NCBI GenBank assembly: GCA_963736455.1
Contig: CAVTON010000002.1
Span: 124,001-188,000, forward strand
Length of the DNA stretch: 64,000 nt
Direction of reading: 5' to 3'
DNA from: DAHUXD01 sp963736455
Lineage (GTDB): Bacteria > Acidobacteriota > Thermoanaerobaculia > UBA5066 > Gp7-AA6
Below, in pieces: positions 53,123-62,462 of this stretch; position 1 is the stretch's first letter, and the number at the start of each line of letters is the position of its first letter. The notes under the pieces were generated by a model. The model made no database searches. It was not told where the DNA came from and saw only the letters and a list, made by a program, of their open reading frames with translations. Position numbers and translations under genes: made by a program.

Positions 53123-55789
53123 CTATGGAAGTGAGAAGGTCTTGACCAGGAAAACGGCCATCTGGCCGCGCGTCACCGGGCTTGCCGGACAGTAGTCGCC
53201 GGCGCCGCAGCCGCCGGTGATGCCCTCCGCGGCGAGCCGCTCGATCCAGTCCGCGAAGGCCGACGGGCAGAGGACGTCCGAAAACAGACCGGCGCAGCCG
53301 GGCGGGACATAGCCGGCTGCATGCTCGGCCTTGAGCAGAAACACGGCCATCTGGTCCCGGCGCACGGGGTCCGACGGGCAGTAGTCGCCGCCGCCGCAAC
53401 CGCCCGTGATTCCCTCCCCGGCGAGCGCCTCGATCCAGGCGGCGGCGAACGATCCGGCGGAGACGTCGCCGAAGACGGTCCCGGTCGCGGCAGGCGGGGC
53501 ATATGCGGCGCCGTGCTCGGCCTTGAGAAGGAACACGGCCATCTGGGCCCGCGTCACCGAAGCGGTCGGACAAAAGTTCCCGTCTCCACATCCGGCGGTG
53601 ACCGAGGCGCGGACCAGCGACTCGACGTAGGCATGGAAGACGTGGGACTGCGGGACGTCGAGAAAATCCGCGAGCCATGCGCTGGAGATCCGGCCGAATC
53701 GTCCGTCCGAAGGATCCGTGACGACGACGTCGGCGAGGGTTCCCGGGAGAAGCGCCGGGACCACGAAGTCGACGTCGGTGCCGGCCACCGACACATCCGA
53801 CGCGGCGCGGAGTCCCACGATCACCGTGGCGTCGCCCGGAAGGCCCGTCCCCGTCAGCGACGCGGACGTTCCTCCCGAGGCGGGTCCGGAGCCCGGCGAG
53901 AAGTTCGAGACGTCGAGCTGCGGATCGCCGACGCCGACCTCACCGAGCTGGTCCTTGTCGAACTCGGTGAACCAGAGATCGTGGTCGGGTCCGGCGGTGA
54001 TGTCGTAGGGGCCGGAGACCGACGTGGGAATGAGAAACTCGGTGATCGCGCCGCCGGTCGTCATGCGGCCGATCCGGTTGCTGTCGAACTCCGGGAACCA
54101 GAGGTTGCCGTCAGGGCCCGAGGCGATTCCGAAGACGCGTGTCGTCCTCGGCAGGGGGAACTCGGTGATCGTGCCGTCGGTCGAGACGCGTCCGATCTTT
54201 CCACCGCTGTTCTCGACGAACCAGAGGTTGCCGTCGGCGCCGGCCGCAATGCCCTCGGGCGAGGCGGAGGCCGTGGGAATCGGAAACTCGGCATAGGTGC
54301 CGGCCGGGGTCAGGCGGCCGATCTTGTTCTTTCCGTACTCGGTGCACCAGAGGTTGCCGTCGGAGCCCGACGCGATGAACATGGGCATCGCGTTGGCGGT
54401 GGGGACGGGGAACTCGGTGACCGTCCCGTCGGTCGCGACGCGTCCGATCTTGTTGCCGTTGTTCTCGGTGAACCAGAGGGCGCCGTCGGGGCCGGAGGCG
54501 ATGCCGAAGGGGCCGCTCGTGGCCGTCGGGACCGGGTATTCGGTGAAGCTGCCCGAGGTCGTGATGCGTCCGATCTGATTCCTGCCGTCTTCGGTGAACC
54601 AGAGAGCGCCGTCCGGACCGGAGACGATGTCCTGGGGCGAGGATCCGACGGTGGGAATCGGAAACGGCGTCACGACGCCCGAGGGCGTCATCCGGCCGAT
54701 CTTGCCGATCAGCTCCGCAAACCAGAGGTTCCCGTCCGCTCCGAGCGCGATCCCCTGGGCCAGAGCCGTCGATCCGATCGGATACTCGTGATCGATCTGG
54801 GGCGGAGGCGTCCCCCCGATGACGAACTGACCGAGCTGGTCCGTTTCGAATTCGGTGAACCAGAGGTCGTCGTTCGGCCCCGCGGTGATGCCGTAGGGGC
54901 CCGAGACGGCCGTCGGGATGAGGAATTCCGTGATGACGCCGTCGGTCGTGATGCGGCCGATCTTGTTGTTGTCGAACTCCGGGAACCAGAGGCTGCCGTC
55001 GGGCCCGGAGGCGATGTGGAAGGCTCGCGTCGTCGTCGAAAGGGGGAATTCCGTGATGGTGCCGTCGGTCGTGATGCGCCCGATTTTGTGGCCGCTGTTC
55101 TCGACGAACCACAGATTGCCGTCGGGGCCCGCCGTGATGCCCTCGGGATTGGCGGAGGCGGTCGGAATGGGAAATTCGGTAAAGGTGCCGGCCGGCGTCA
55201 GGCGGCCGATCTGGTTCTTGCCGCGTTCCGTGAACCAGAGGTTGCCGTCGGGTCCGGAGGCGATGAACTCGGGCATCGCGTTGGCGGTCGGGACGGGGAA
55301 CTCGGTGACGGCGCCGCCGGTCGTGATGCGTCCGATCTGGTTGGCGTTGCCCTCGGTGAACCACAGGGCGCCGTCCGGTCCGGAGGCGATGCCGAAGGGG
55401 CCGCTCGTGGCCGTCGGGATCGGGTACTCGGTGAAGTCGCCGGCCGTCGTGATGCGTCCGATCTGGTTCTTGCCGTTTTCGGTAAACCAGAGCGCGCCGT
55501 CCGGTCCGGCGGCGATGTCCTGGGGCGAGGATCCGGTCGTCGGAGTCGGGAACTCCGTCACGACACCCTCGGGCGTCATGCGCCCGATCTTGTTGAGCAT
55601 CTCGGCGAACCACAGGTTTCCGTCGGGTCCGAGCGTGACCCCCAGCGGAAGGGCCACGCTTCCGATCGGAAACTCGTTGACGGCCTGTCCGAGAGCGGAA
55701 GAGGCGAACAACGCCATGGCGAGCGCGGCGCCGGCGGCGGCGCTGCCCCGAGCCGACCGGCCCACGAAGCTCGCGAAAGACGGCGACAT
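53123..55789 (-). CDS. Double seven-bladed Vgb-like propeller / SLH-like surface protein (array member 12)
   Basis: This is an 888-residue protein. A signal peptide ending 'FASSALGQA' precedes fourteen repeats of about 42 residues with the core 'GPDGALWFTE...QIGRIT' and 'TEFPIPT'. They form two blocks of seven: blade n of block one is most like blade n of block two, so a whole propeller was duplicated. This is the fold of streptogramin lyase Vgb, but I do not see its His/Glu catalytic set, so a binding role is likelier. An IPT segment ('TGTGLPGDATVIVGLRAA') and three SLH-like modules follow, ending KTFSLP. A perfect TATAAT lies 15 bases before the ATG. Confidence 0.8.
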   Translation of the reverse strand: MSPSFASFVGRSARGSAAAGAALAMALFASSALGQAVNEFPIGSVALPLGVTLGPDGNLWFAEMLNKIGRMTPEGVVTEFPTPTTGSSPQDIAAGPDGALWFTENGKNQIGRITTAGDFTEYPIPTATSGPFGIASGPDGALWFTEGNANQIGRITTGGAVTEFPVPTANAMPEFIASGPDGNLWFTERGKNQIGRLTPAGTFTEFPIPTASANPEGITAGPDGNLWFVENSGHKIGRITTDGTITEFPLSTTTRAFHIASGPDGSLWFPEFDNNKIGRITTDGVITEFLIPTAVSGPYGITAGPNDDLWFTEFETDQLGQFVIGGTPPPQIDHEYPIGSTALAQGIALGADGNLWFAELIGKIGRMTPSGVVTPFPIPTVGSSPQDIVSGPDGALWFTEDGRNQIGRITTSGSFTEYPVPTATSGPFGIASGPDGALWFTENNGNKIGRVATDGTVTEFPVPTANAMPMFIASGSDGNLWCTEYGKNKIGRLTPAGTYAEFPIPTASASPEGIAAGADGNLWFVENSGGKIGRVSTDGTITEFPLPRTTRVFGIASGPDGNLWFPEFDSNRIGRMTTGGAITEFLIPTSVSGPYDITAGPDHDLWFTEFDKDQLGEVGVGDPQLDVSNFSPGSGPASGGTSASLTGTGLPGDATVIVGLRAASDVSVAGTDVDFVVPALLPGTLADVVVTDPSDGRFGRISSAWLADFLDVPQSHVFHAYVESLVRASVTAGCGDGNFCPTASVTRAQMAVFLLKAEHGAAYAPPAATGTVFGDVSAGSFAAAWIEALAGEGITGGCGGGDYCPSDPVRRDQMAVFLLKAEHAAGYVPPGCAGLFSDVLCPSAFADWIERLAAEGITGGCGAGDYCPASPVTRGQMAVFLVKTFSLP

Positions 55790-55804
55790 TGTGCGGAGGA
55801 AGCG

Positions 55805-55810
55805 ATTATA
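55805..55810 (-). promoter_or_regulatory. TATAAT -10 box of the double-propeller gene
   Basis: TATAAT on the minus strand ends 15 bases before the ATG at 55789. No clear -35 or Shine-Dalgarno was found, so the leader would be only about 8-10 bases. Confidence 0.45.
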
Positions 55811-55891
55811 GGCCGCGGAGTGCGCGGGACGGGACGCGCCGGACGCACGACGAGGTGATCCTCGTCACGCAGTGCCGGTGGGCCGACCCGA

Positions 55892-56013
55892 TTACGGCAG
55901 GTTGAACGTTTCTGTGATGTCGGCGCGGCCGTGCGGGTTGGCGTCGAGGATCGGCCTGACGCAGCGATCCCGCGCCGCCATCCGCCGTGGACGTGACCCG
56001 ACCCGCCATCTTG
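55892..56013 (-). pseudogene. Vestige of a further array gene
   Basis: About 120 bp retain the two ends of an array gene and nothing between. The head phrase 'VTSTADGGAGSLRQA' is followed, after one extra C, by 'ILDANPHGRADIT', which runs directly into the family's terminal 'ETFNLP' and TAA at 55892. It lies just after the stop of the decayed gene 56016-56592. Confidence 0.65.
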
Positions 56014-56015
56014 TG

Positions 56016-56592
56016 CTACGGCAGCTGGAACGTGTTGTACAGGAACGCGCCCATCTGGTCGCGGCCGACGGGATTGCCGGGACAGTAGTTGGCTTCCGCC
56101 GCAGCCGCCGGTGATGCCCTCCGCCGCGAGCTCCTCGATCCAGTCGGCGAAGAGGCTCGGGCACGTCACGTCCGCGAAGTCCCGGTTGCAGGCGGGAGGC
56201 ACGTAGGCGGAGCCGTGCTTGGTCTTCAACAGAAACACCGCCATCTGCTTCCGCGTGACCGGGTTGGTCGGGCAGTAGTTGCCGCCGCCGCAGCCGCCGG
56301 TGATGCCGGAGGCGTACAGGGCCTCGATCCACGGCGCCTGCGTGAAGCCGTCGATCGTCACGGCGTCGGTGATCACCGGAAGGGCCGTCGCGGGCGTGAT
56401 CGCGTGAACGCCGGGCCCCGTGACGCTGAACGCGATCGTGTCGGCGCCCGGGTTGGCATTGGTATCGAGGATCGCCTGGCGCAGCGTCCCGGCGCCGGTG
56501 TCGCCGGTGGACGTGACCGTGCAGGTGTTCGCCGACGCCGAGGCCGCCGCCAGAAAAAGCGGAATGCCGATGACGATCGAGAGAGGTTTCAT
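56016..56592 (-). pseudogene. Internally deleted and frameshifted array gene (array member 13)
   Basis: A normal signal peptide and class II head ('VTSTGDTGAGTLRQAILDTN') run to 'VTIDGFTQ' at about residue 85, then pass in frame straight into 'APWIEALYASGITGGC'. The deletion removed the whole beta-helix, the IPT domain and the first SLH module. A later one-base insertion near 56090 (GGAAGCCAACTAC) shifts the frame; correcting it gives 'NYCPGNPVGRDQMGAFLYN' ending QLP and TAG at 56016. The normal last residues are thus preserved. It lies 12 bp after member 14. Confidence 0.75.
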
Positions 56593-56604
56593 CGTTTGGC
56601 ACTC

Positions 56605-59040
56605 CTATGGGAGCGAGAAGGCCTTCATGAGGAACACCGCCATCTGGGCACGCGTGACGCTGCTCGCGGGACAGTAGTTGTTCCCGCCGCAGCCGCTGGT
56701 GATGTTCTCGGTGGCGAGCTGCTCCACCCAGTCGGCGAAGGGCGACGGACACGGCACGTCATCGAAGACGCCCACGCAGGGCGGCGGGGCATACGCCGGG
56801 CCATGCTCGGCCTTGAGGATGAAGACGGCCATCTGGTCCCGGCGCACGGGGTTGGTCGGGCAGTAGTTGCCGCCGCCGCAGCCGCCGGTGATGCCCTCGG
56901 CGGCGAATCGCTCGATCCACGGCGCGAAGTTCGACGAGCACGGCACGTCCGGAAAGACCCCGGTGCAGGGAGGTGGCACGTAACAGGAGCCATGCTCGGC
57001 CTTGAGCAGGAAGACGGCCATCTGTTGGCGAAGAGTCGGATAACCGGCGCCGTAGAGGTGGTTCCCGATGCCCGCCGTGATGCCGTTGCCGACGAGCCGC
57101 ATGACGGCCTGGTTGAACTGGTTGCTGGGCGGGACGTCGTTGAAGCTGGCCAGGTAGCCGCGAGGAATCGTTCCCGAGTCCCCTCCGGGGTTGGACACGA
57201 CGATGTCGTTGACCGATCCTTCGGGCAGCGAGGCTGTCGTGGCCGTGATCGTGTGAGCATTCACCACCACCACGTTGGTCGCGGGGAGCCCGCCGACCGT
57301 CACCGTGGCCCCGGCCTCGAACGCGAGGCCGGAGATCGTGACGTTCGCGGCGCTCCCGCCCGATGGCGGCGTGCTCACGGTGGCGAATCGGGGCGAGAGC
57401 TCCGACGTGTTGCCGGCCGGGTCGGTGGCGGTGGCCGTGACGGCCGATCCGTTTTCGAGCGCGACCGGCAGGACGACGCTGAACGTCGCCTCGCCGGATC
57501 CGTCGGTCGTGACCGGGTGCGTTCCGAGGAAGGTCCTCGCCTCGGGGACGTCCTGAGGCCGACGCGCGCACGCGGGATTCCCGTAGAAGTCGACGTCGTA
57601 GATCGTCGAGGGCGCGCTCGAGAGCGTCCCGTTCACCGTGGTGGACGAGCCGCCGTAGACGACCAACGTGATCAGGGGATAGTTCTGGAACCCGTTCGGT
57701 CCGGTGTCGGTGTCGCCCGGATCGTTGAACGTCACGCCGCTCGTGCTGCTGGTGAAGAGGTCGATGCCGAGGCCGTTGACCGGTTGCGTGCCGGGATTGT
57801 CGAAGATCGAGTTGCCTCGGATCGTTGCGGTCCCCGAGTCCTGGACCCCCACGCCCGCGAACGCGCAGTTGGAGATGACGTTGCTCTCGCCCGGGTTGAT
57901 GCCGCCGATCGTGACAGGGCCTACCACCTGCTGAACGAGGATGCCGTAGCCGGGGATGTAGAGGCGGACGAGCCCCGTCTCGTCGGTGCCGATCGAGTTG
58001 CCCTGGATGACTGTTCCGGAGGCCTTCGGGGCGATCCGAATGCCGTGGCCCGAGGACCCGCCGCCGATCCGGTTGCCGGCTCCCGGCGCGGATCCGCCGA
58101 TGGTGTTGTTCTGATCGCTGACGCGAAGGCACTCGTTGCCGCAGAGGAACTCGACCGTACCGGTGACGTCCGTCCCGATGAAGTTCCCCTGGATGAAGTT
58201 CCCGGTCGCGGACGTTCCCGGCGAGCCACTCCCGAGATTGATCCCGCCGTTGACGACGTTGCGCGCGTCGGGCGAGGTCCCGCCGATCACCGTGTTGGTG
58301 CCGCCGAGCATGTTGAGTCCGAATGTGCTCGCGTTCAGATCGAGTTTGCCGGTGATGTCCGTCCCGATCAGGTTCCCGGCGACCAACCCGTTGACGAAGC
58401 CGGGGGGACCGGAGCCCAGCAGCGCCCCTGAGGCCCCATTCTTGACGGCGAGCAGATTGCGGGCGGCCGGAGTCGGTCCGCCGAGGCGCCCGTTCTGATG
58501 GTCCTGATGAAACTGGACGCCTCCGTAGAACGGGTTGAGGACCTGGGTGCCGGTCGGATCGGTGCCGAGGAAGCATCCCTCGAGGACGAAGTTCTGATGA
58601 CCATCCAGGACGTCGATCTCGTAGTGCAGGTTGTTGCGGTTCATCACGAGTCCCCTGATCGTGACGTCGTCGGCGTTGATCTGGAGGCACGAGGTCGTCG
58701 TTACGCTCGTGCAGTCGATCTCGATGTGCAGCACCGTGTTCAGGCCCATGCTCGTCGGGTTCGTGTTGGGCGACGAGCCCGGCTGGGTGTAGCCGTCCAG
58801 GGTGGTCGGGTCCGAGATCGCGGGCAATGCGGACGCGACGACGATCGTCTGGACGCCGCTGCCGACGACGTTGAACGCGATCGTGTCCGGCCCGGGGTTG
58901 GCGTTGGCGTCGAGGATGGCCTGGCGGAGCGTCCCCGCGCCCGAATCGGCTGTCGAGGTCACGGTGTAGGTGTTCGCGAGGGACGCCGTGGCGACGGCCC
59001 CCAGACCGAGGACGAAGGCCAGGATCCGGAAGTGGCGCAT
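56605..59040 (-). CDS. Beta-helix / IPT / SLH-like surface protein (array member 14)
   Basis: This is an 811-residue protein. The ATG at 59040 follows CAGGAGGAATC. The signal peptide runs to about residue 22 ('TASLANT'). The class II head is 'VTSTADSGAGTLRQAILDAN', the form also found in the two decayed copies next door. It has cysteine pairs in the helix ('IDCTSV...TSCLQI', 'LEGCFLGTDPTG'). The strand domain is 'DVDFYGNPACARRPQDV'. IPT 'SGLAFEAGATVTVGGLPA'. The first SLH module is cysteine-free and the next two cysteine-rich; it ends 'MKAFSLP'. It heads the leftward cluster opposite the second sigma-kinase pair. Confidence 0.8.
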   Translation of the reverse strand: MRHFRILAFVLGLGAVATASLANTYTVTSTADSGAGTLRQAILDANANPGPDTIAFNVVGSGVQTIVVASALPAISDPTTLDGYTQPGSSPNTNPTSMGLNTVLHIEIDCTSVTTTSCLQINADDVTIRGLVMNRNNLHYEIDVLDGHQNFVLEGCFLGTDPTGTQVLNPFYGGVQFHQDHQNGRLGGPTPAARNLLAVKNGASGALLGSGPPGFVNGLVAGNLIGTDITGKLDLNASTFGLNMLGGTNTVIGGTSPDARNVVNGGINLGSGSPGTSATGNFIQGNFIGTDVTGTVEFLCGNECLRVSDQNNTIGGSAPGAGNRIGGGSSGHGIRIAPKASGTVIQGNSIGTDETGLVRLYIPGYGILVQQVVGPVTIGGINPGESNVISNCAFAGVGVQDSGTATIRGNSIFDNPGTQPVNGLGIDLFTSSTSGVTFNDPGDTDTGPNGFQNYPLITLVVYGGSSTTVNGTLSSAPSTIYDVDFYGNPACARRPQDVPEARTFLGTHPVTTDGSGEATFSVVLPVALENGSAVTATATDPAGNTSELSPRFATVSTPPSGGSAANVTISGLAFEAGATVTVGGLPATNVVVVNAHTITATTASLPEGSVNDIVVSNPGGDSGTIPRGYLASFNDVPPSNQFNQAVMRLVGNGITAGIGNHLYGAGYPTLRQQMAVFLLKAEHGSCYVPPPCTGVFPDVPCSSNFAPWIERFAAEGITGGCGGGNYCPTNPVRRDQMAVFILKAEHGPAYAPPPCVGVFDDVPCPSPFADWVEQLATENITSGCGGNNYCPASSVTRAQMAVFLMKAFSLP

Positions 59041-59104
59041 GGGATCGATTCCTCCTGCCCCGTTTCTCGATGAACGGCGGCTAAAAGGGCCATGCGTCCT
59101 TGGC

Positions 59105-59110
59105 TAGAAT
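59105..59110 (+). promoter_or_regulatory. Putative -10 box of the second ECF sigma gene
   Basis: TAGAAT ends 11 bases before the ATG at 59122. It lies inside the longer reading frame from 59092, which argues for the downstream start. No convincing -35 is visible. Confidence 0.35.
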
Positions 59111-59121
59111 GGGCGTCACCC

Positions 59122-59718
59122 ATGGGAAACCGTTCCCCCGGGTTCCTTCCCGAAGAGGTGACCGGCCTGCTGCGGGCCGCCGAGGCGGGCGACCGCGAGG
59201 CGGTCGATCGCGTGTTCTCAGTGCTTTATGACCAGCTCCGCGCGATCGCCCATCGCCAACTCGGGGGCGCTCCGGGCGAGCAGACGCTGTCGACCACGGC
59301 GCTCGTGCACGAGACCTACCTGAAGTTGTCGCGGGGCGCCGGCTGGACCGCGAAGGACCGCGAGCACTTCTTCTCGATCGCGGCGCGCGCGATGCGCATG
59401 ATCCTCGTCGACGCGGCTCGCGGAAGAACGCGGCAGCGCCGGGGCTCGGGCCGGCGGCCCCTGGATCTCGAAAACGTCGAGATCCCTGTCGAGGAGCGCG
59501 CCGCGGAGATCGTCGCGCTCGACGAGGCGCTCGAGAAGCTCGGCGCGGCCGACGGCGAGCTCGCGCGGCTGGTCGAGTGGCGGTTCTTCGCCGGGCTCTC
59601 TCTCGAGGAGATCGCGGAGATGTCGGGACGTTCCGAGCGCACGCTCAAGCGCCACTGGCAGGCCGCGCGCGCCTTTCTCTACGAGGAGCTGTCGGCCGGA
59701 GGCGCGGCGACCTCGTGA
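59122..59718 (+). CDS. ECF RNA polymerase sigma factor (kinase-paired type), second copy
   Basis: This is a 198-residue protein homologous along its length to the ECF factor at 42589. It shares 'EVTGLL', 'YDQLRAIAHRQL', 'TTALVHETYLKL' and 'RAMRMILVDAARGR'; region 4 is 'WRFFAGLSLEEIAEMSGRSERTLKRHW'-like. An in-frame ATG at 59092 would add ten residues, but alignment with the first pair and a -10-like box between the two ATGs favour 59122. It is coupled to the following kinase by a GTGA overlap and divergent from array member 14. Confidence 0.9.
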   Translation: MGNRSPGFLPEEVTGLLRAAEAGDREAVDRVFSVLYDQLRAIAHRQLGGAPGEQTLSTTALVHETYLKLSRGAGWTAKDREHFFSIAARAMRMILVDAARGRTRQRRGSGRRPLDLENVEIPVEERAAEIVALDEALEKLGAADGELARLVEWRFFAGLSLEEIAEMSGRSERTLKRHWQAARAFLYEELSAGGAATS

Positions 59719-62462
59719 CCGGCGATCCCCGCTGGGCGGAGGTCCGCGGGCTCTTCGAGGAGCTGGTGGATCTCTCGCCGGCCGAGCGCGAAGCGCGGCT
59801 GCCGGGTGTCTCGGATGCGGAGCTCGCGGCGCGTGTCCGCCGTCTCCTCGACGCCGATTCCGAGGCGGAGGGGTTCCTCGAGACGCCGGCGGTGGCCATG
59901 GCCGCCGGCCTCCTCGACGAGGGCGAGGCGGTGCCCGACCGGATCGGCCCGTATCGCGTGCTGCGCCGCCTCGGCCGCGGCGGCATGGGCGAGGTGCTGC
60001 TCGCGGAGCGGGCGGACGGACTCTTCGAGCAGCGCGTTGCGATCAAGCTCCTGCGCCGGGGCATGGCGTCGGAGGACGTGCTCGCGCGGTTCGCGCGGGA
60101 GCGGCGGATCCTGGCGCGCCTCGAGCATCCGCACATCGCGCGACTGCTCGACGGCGGCGCGACGGAGGACGGGCGTCCCTACTTCGTGATGGAGCTCGTC
60201 GAGGGCGAGCCGATCACGGCGTATTGCCGCTCGCGGAGCGCTTTGGTCTCCGAGCGGGTGCGGCTGCTCCTCGACGCCTGCGACGCCGTGGCCGCCGCGC
60301 ATCGCAGCCTCGTCGTGCACCGCGATTTGAAGCCCTCCAACGTGCTGGTGACCGCGGACGGAAACGTCAAGCTCCTCGACTTCGGCATCGCGAAGGTCCT
60401 CGGCGGCGACGACACCGGCGCTCCGGACGTCGACACCCGCACCGATCTGCGCCTCCTCACGCCGGCGTACGCGGCCCCGGAGCAGATCCTCGGAGAACCG
60501 GTCACGGCGGCGACCGACGTGTGGGCATTGGGAGCTCTGGCGTACGAGCTGCTCACGGGCACGCTCCCGCAGCGTCGAGAGGGACGATCGCCGTCGGCGC
60601 TCGCGGCCGCGGCGGCGGAGACGGTCGAGCGGCCGAGCCAGCGCGTCGCCGGCGAGCCGCTCGAGCGCGTCCCGGTCGCCCAGCCAACGGAGTCCGATCG
60701 CCGAAGGTTTGAGCGGCAGCTCCGCGGCGACCTCGACAACGTGCTGGTGACGGCGCTGCGTCGCGAGCCGGAGCGCCGCTACGGCTCGGTGACCGCCCTG
60801 GCCGGCGACTTCCGCCGCCACCTCGACGGCCGGCCGGTCAAGGCACGACCGGACACGCTGTCCTACCGCGCCGGTAAGTTCGTCCGACGCAATCGCGTTG
60901 GTGTCGCCGCGGCGGCGCTGGTCGTCGCATCGCTCGTCGGCGGACTCGTCGCCACCGAACGTCAGCGCAGTCGCGCCGAGGCCAACGCCCGCGCCGCCGC
61001 CGCCCACGCGCGGCGAGCCGATGCCGTGAAGGAGTTCCTGATCGGCCTTTTCGAGATCGCCGACCCGGAGCAGTCCGGCGGAGCGCTGCCGGCGAGCGCG
61101 CTGCTCGACCAGGCGGGCCGCCGGCTCGAGACGGAGCTCGCGGCGGAGCCGGAGATCCAGGCGGACCTGCTCGAAGCCGTCGCGCGCATCGACCGCGGCA
61201 TCGGCCGGCTCGATCCGGCCGAGGACCTCGCCCGGCGCTCGCTGTCGGTGCGCCAGAAGATCCTTCCGCCGGGCGACGGCGCGATCGGGCGCAGCCTCGC
61301 GACACTCGGCGCGATCACGATGGATCGCGGCAAGCTCGACGAGGCCGAGAAGCAGCTCGCCGAGGCGCTGAAGATCGTCGAGGCGAAGGACGGCGCGAGG
61401 AGCCTGGCGGCGGCCCGCGTCCGCAGCGACTACGCGCAGGTCCTCTTCTGGAAGGGCGACGTCGCGACGGCCGAGAAGCTCGAGGGCAGCGTGTACGAGG
61501 CGTACCGCGCCGAGCTCGGCGACGACTCGGTCCAGACGGCGATCCATCTTCGCAACCGCGGCATTCTCCGCGAGGAGCTCGATCGTCTCGACGATGCCGA
61601 GGCGGACGGCCGGGCGTCGCAGGCCGTCCTCGAGAGGCGCCTGGGTCCGGAACATCCGAACCTCGGCCAGAGCTACTGCAACCTCGCGGTCCTGCTCGAC
61701 CGGCGGGGCAAGTCCGAGGAGGCCGAGAAGTGGTTCCTCCGCTCCCTCCAGGTGCGACGCAAGGCGCTCGGTCCCGACCACCGCGTCGTCGGCCAGACGC
61801 TCCAGCTGCTCGCCCTCTTCTACCTGAACCAGGGGCGCCTGGACGAGTCCGAGACGAACTACCGCCAGGCGCTCGCGCTCTTTCGCGCGATCGAGCCGAA
61901 GCACTTCGAGGTCGGCAAGTGCTTAAACGGCCTCGCGCTCGTCGCCTCGCGACGGGGGCGCTACGCGGAATCCGAAGCGACGCTCGGCGAAGTGATCGCG
62001 CTCTTCGACGAGGTCCTGGGCCCTAAGCACACGTTCTCCTGGCAGGCGCGCGGCAACCGCGCCGAGCAGATCGCTCTCCAGGGGCGGCTCGACGAAGCCG
62101 AGAAGATCCAGCGCGAGGTCGCCGCGAAGCTCGTCCAGATCAACGGCCCCGACAGCTACGAGGCCGTGGAGGCCGAGGGGCGGCTGGGCGAGACGCTGCG
62201 CAAGCAAGGGCGCGCCGCCGAGGCGCTTCCGCTCCATCGAAAAGCACTCGAACACCAGCGGAAGCTCTACGGGGAAAACCACGTCACCGTGGCGCTCGCC
62301 CAATATCAGGTTGCCGCCGACCTGCTCGCCCTCGGACGGGCCGAAGATCGCGCCGAGGAGAGGCGGCTTCTGGACGCCTCGCTCGCGACTCTCCAAAAAA
62401 AGTCGCCGCCCCACCCCCGGCTCGCGGAGGTGAAGGCGGCGAGCGCGCGGCTCGGCGGCTGA
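59715..62462 (+). CDS. Membrane Ser/Thr protein kinase with TPR-rich C-terminal region, second copy
   Basis: This is a 915-residue protein. Kinase domain: 'LGRGGMGEVLLAE', Lys111, 'HRDLKPSN' at 202-209, DFG at 222-224, 'YAAPEQILGE'. A membrane helix ('VGVAAAALVVASLVGGLVA') is near residue 395-415. About 480 residues of TPR-like repeats follow, including clear 42-residue units of the kinesin-light-chain style ('LGPEHPNLGQSYCNLAVLLDR', shown in part). This differs from the first kinase, whose repeats are plainer, so the two probably sense different partners. It ends 6 bp from the convergent array gene. Confidence 0.9.
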   Translation: MTGDPRWAEVRGLFEELVDLSPAEREARLPGVSDAELAARVRRLLDADSEAEGFLETPAVAMAAGLLDEGEAVPDRIGPYRVLRRLGRGGMGEVLLAERADGLFEQRVAIKLLRRGMASEDVLARFARERRILARLEHPHIARLLDGGATEDGRPYFVMELVEGEPITAYCRSRSALVSERVRLLLDACDAVAAAHRSLVVHRDLKPSNVLVTADGNVKLLDFGIAKVLGGDDTGAPDVDTRTDLRLLTPAYAAPEQILGEPVTAATDVWALGALAYELLTGTLPQRREGRSPSALAAAAAETVERPSQRVAGEPLERVPVAQPTESDRRRFERQLRGDLDNVLVTALRREPERRYGSVTALAGDFRRHLDGRPVKARPDTLSYRAGKFVRRNRVGVAAAALVVASLVGGLVATERQRSRAEANARAAAAHARRADAVKEFLIGLFEIADPEQSGGALPASALLDQAGRRLETELAAEPEIQADLLEAVARIDRGIGRLDPAEDLARRSLSVRQKILPPGDGAIGRSLATLGAITMDRGKLDEAEKQLAEALKIVEAKDGARSLAAARVRSDYAQVLFWKGDVATAEKLEGSVYEAYRAELGDDSVQTAIHLRNRGILREELDRLDDAEADGRASQAVLERRLGPEHPNLGQSYCNLAVLLDRRGKSEEAEKWFLRSLQVRRKALGPDHRVVGQTLQLLALFYLNQGRLDESETNYRQALALFRAIEPKHFEVGKCLNGLALVASRRGRYAESEATLGEVIALFDEVLGPKHTFSWQARGNRAEQIALQGRLDEAEKIQREVAAKLVQINGPDSYEAVEAEGRLGETLRKQGRAAEALPLHRKALEHQRKLYGENHVTVALAQYQVAADLLALGRAEDRAEERRLLDASLATLQKKSPPHPRLAEVKAASARLGG

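Noticed and set aside
53123..55789. Streptogramin resistance (Vgb lyase) gene
   Set aside because: Only the propeller repeat is shared. The protein is secreted, doubled, fused to an SLH-like anchor and shows no recognisable lyase active-site set.
59092..59121. Upstream ATG as start of the second sigma factor
   Set aside because: A -10-like TAGAAT lies between the two ATGs and the first pair starts at the position equivalent to 59122.
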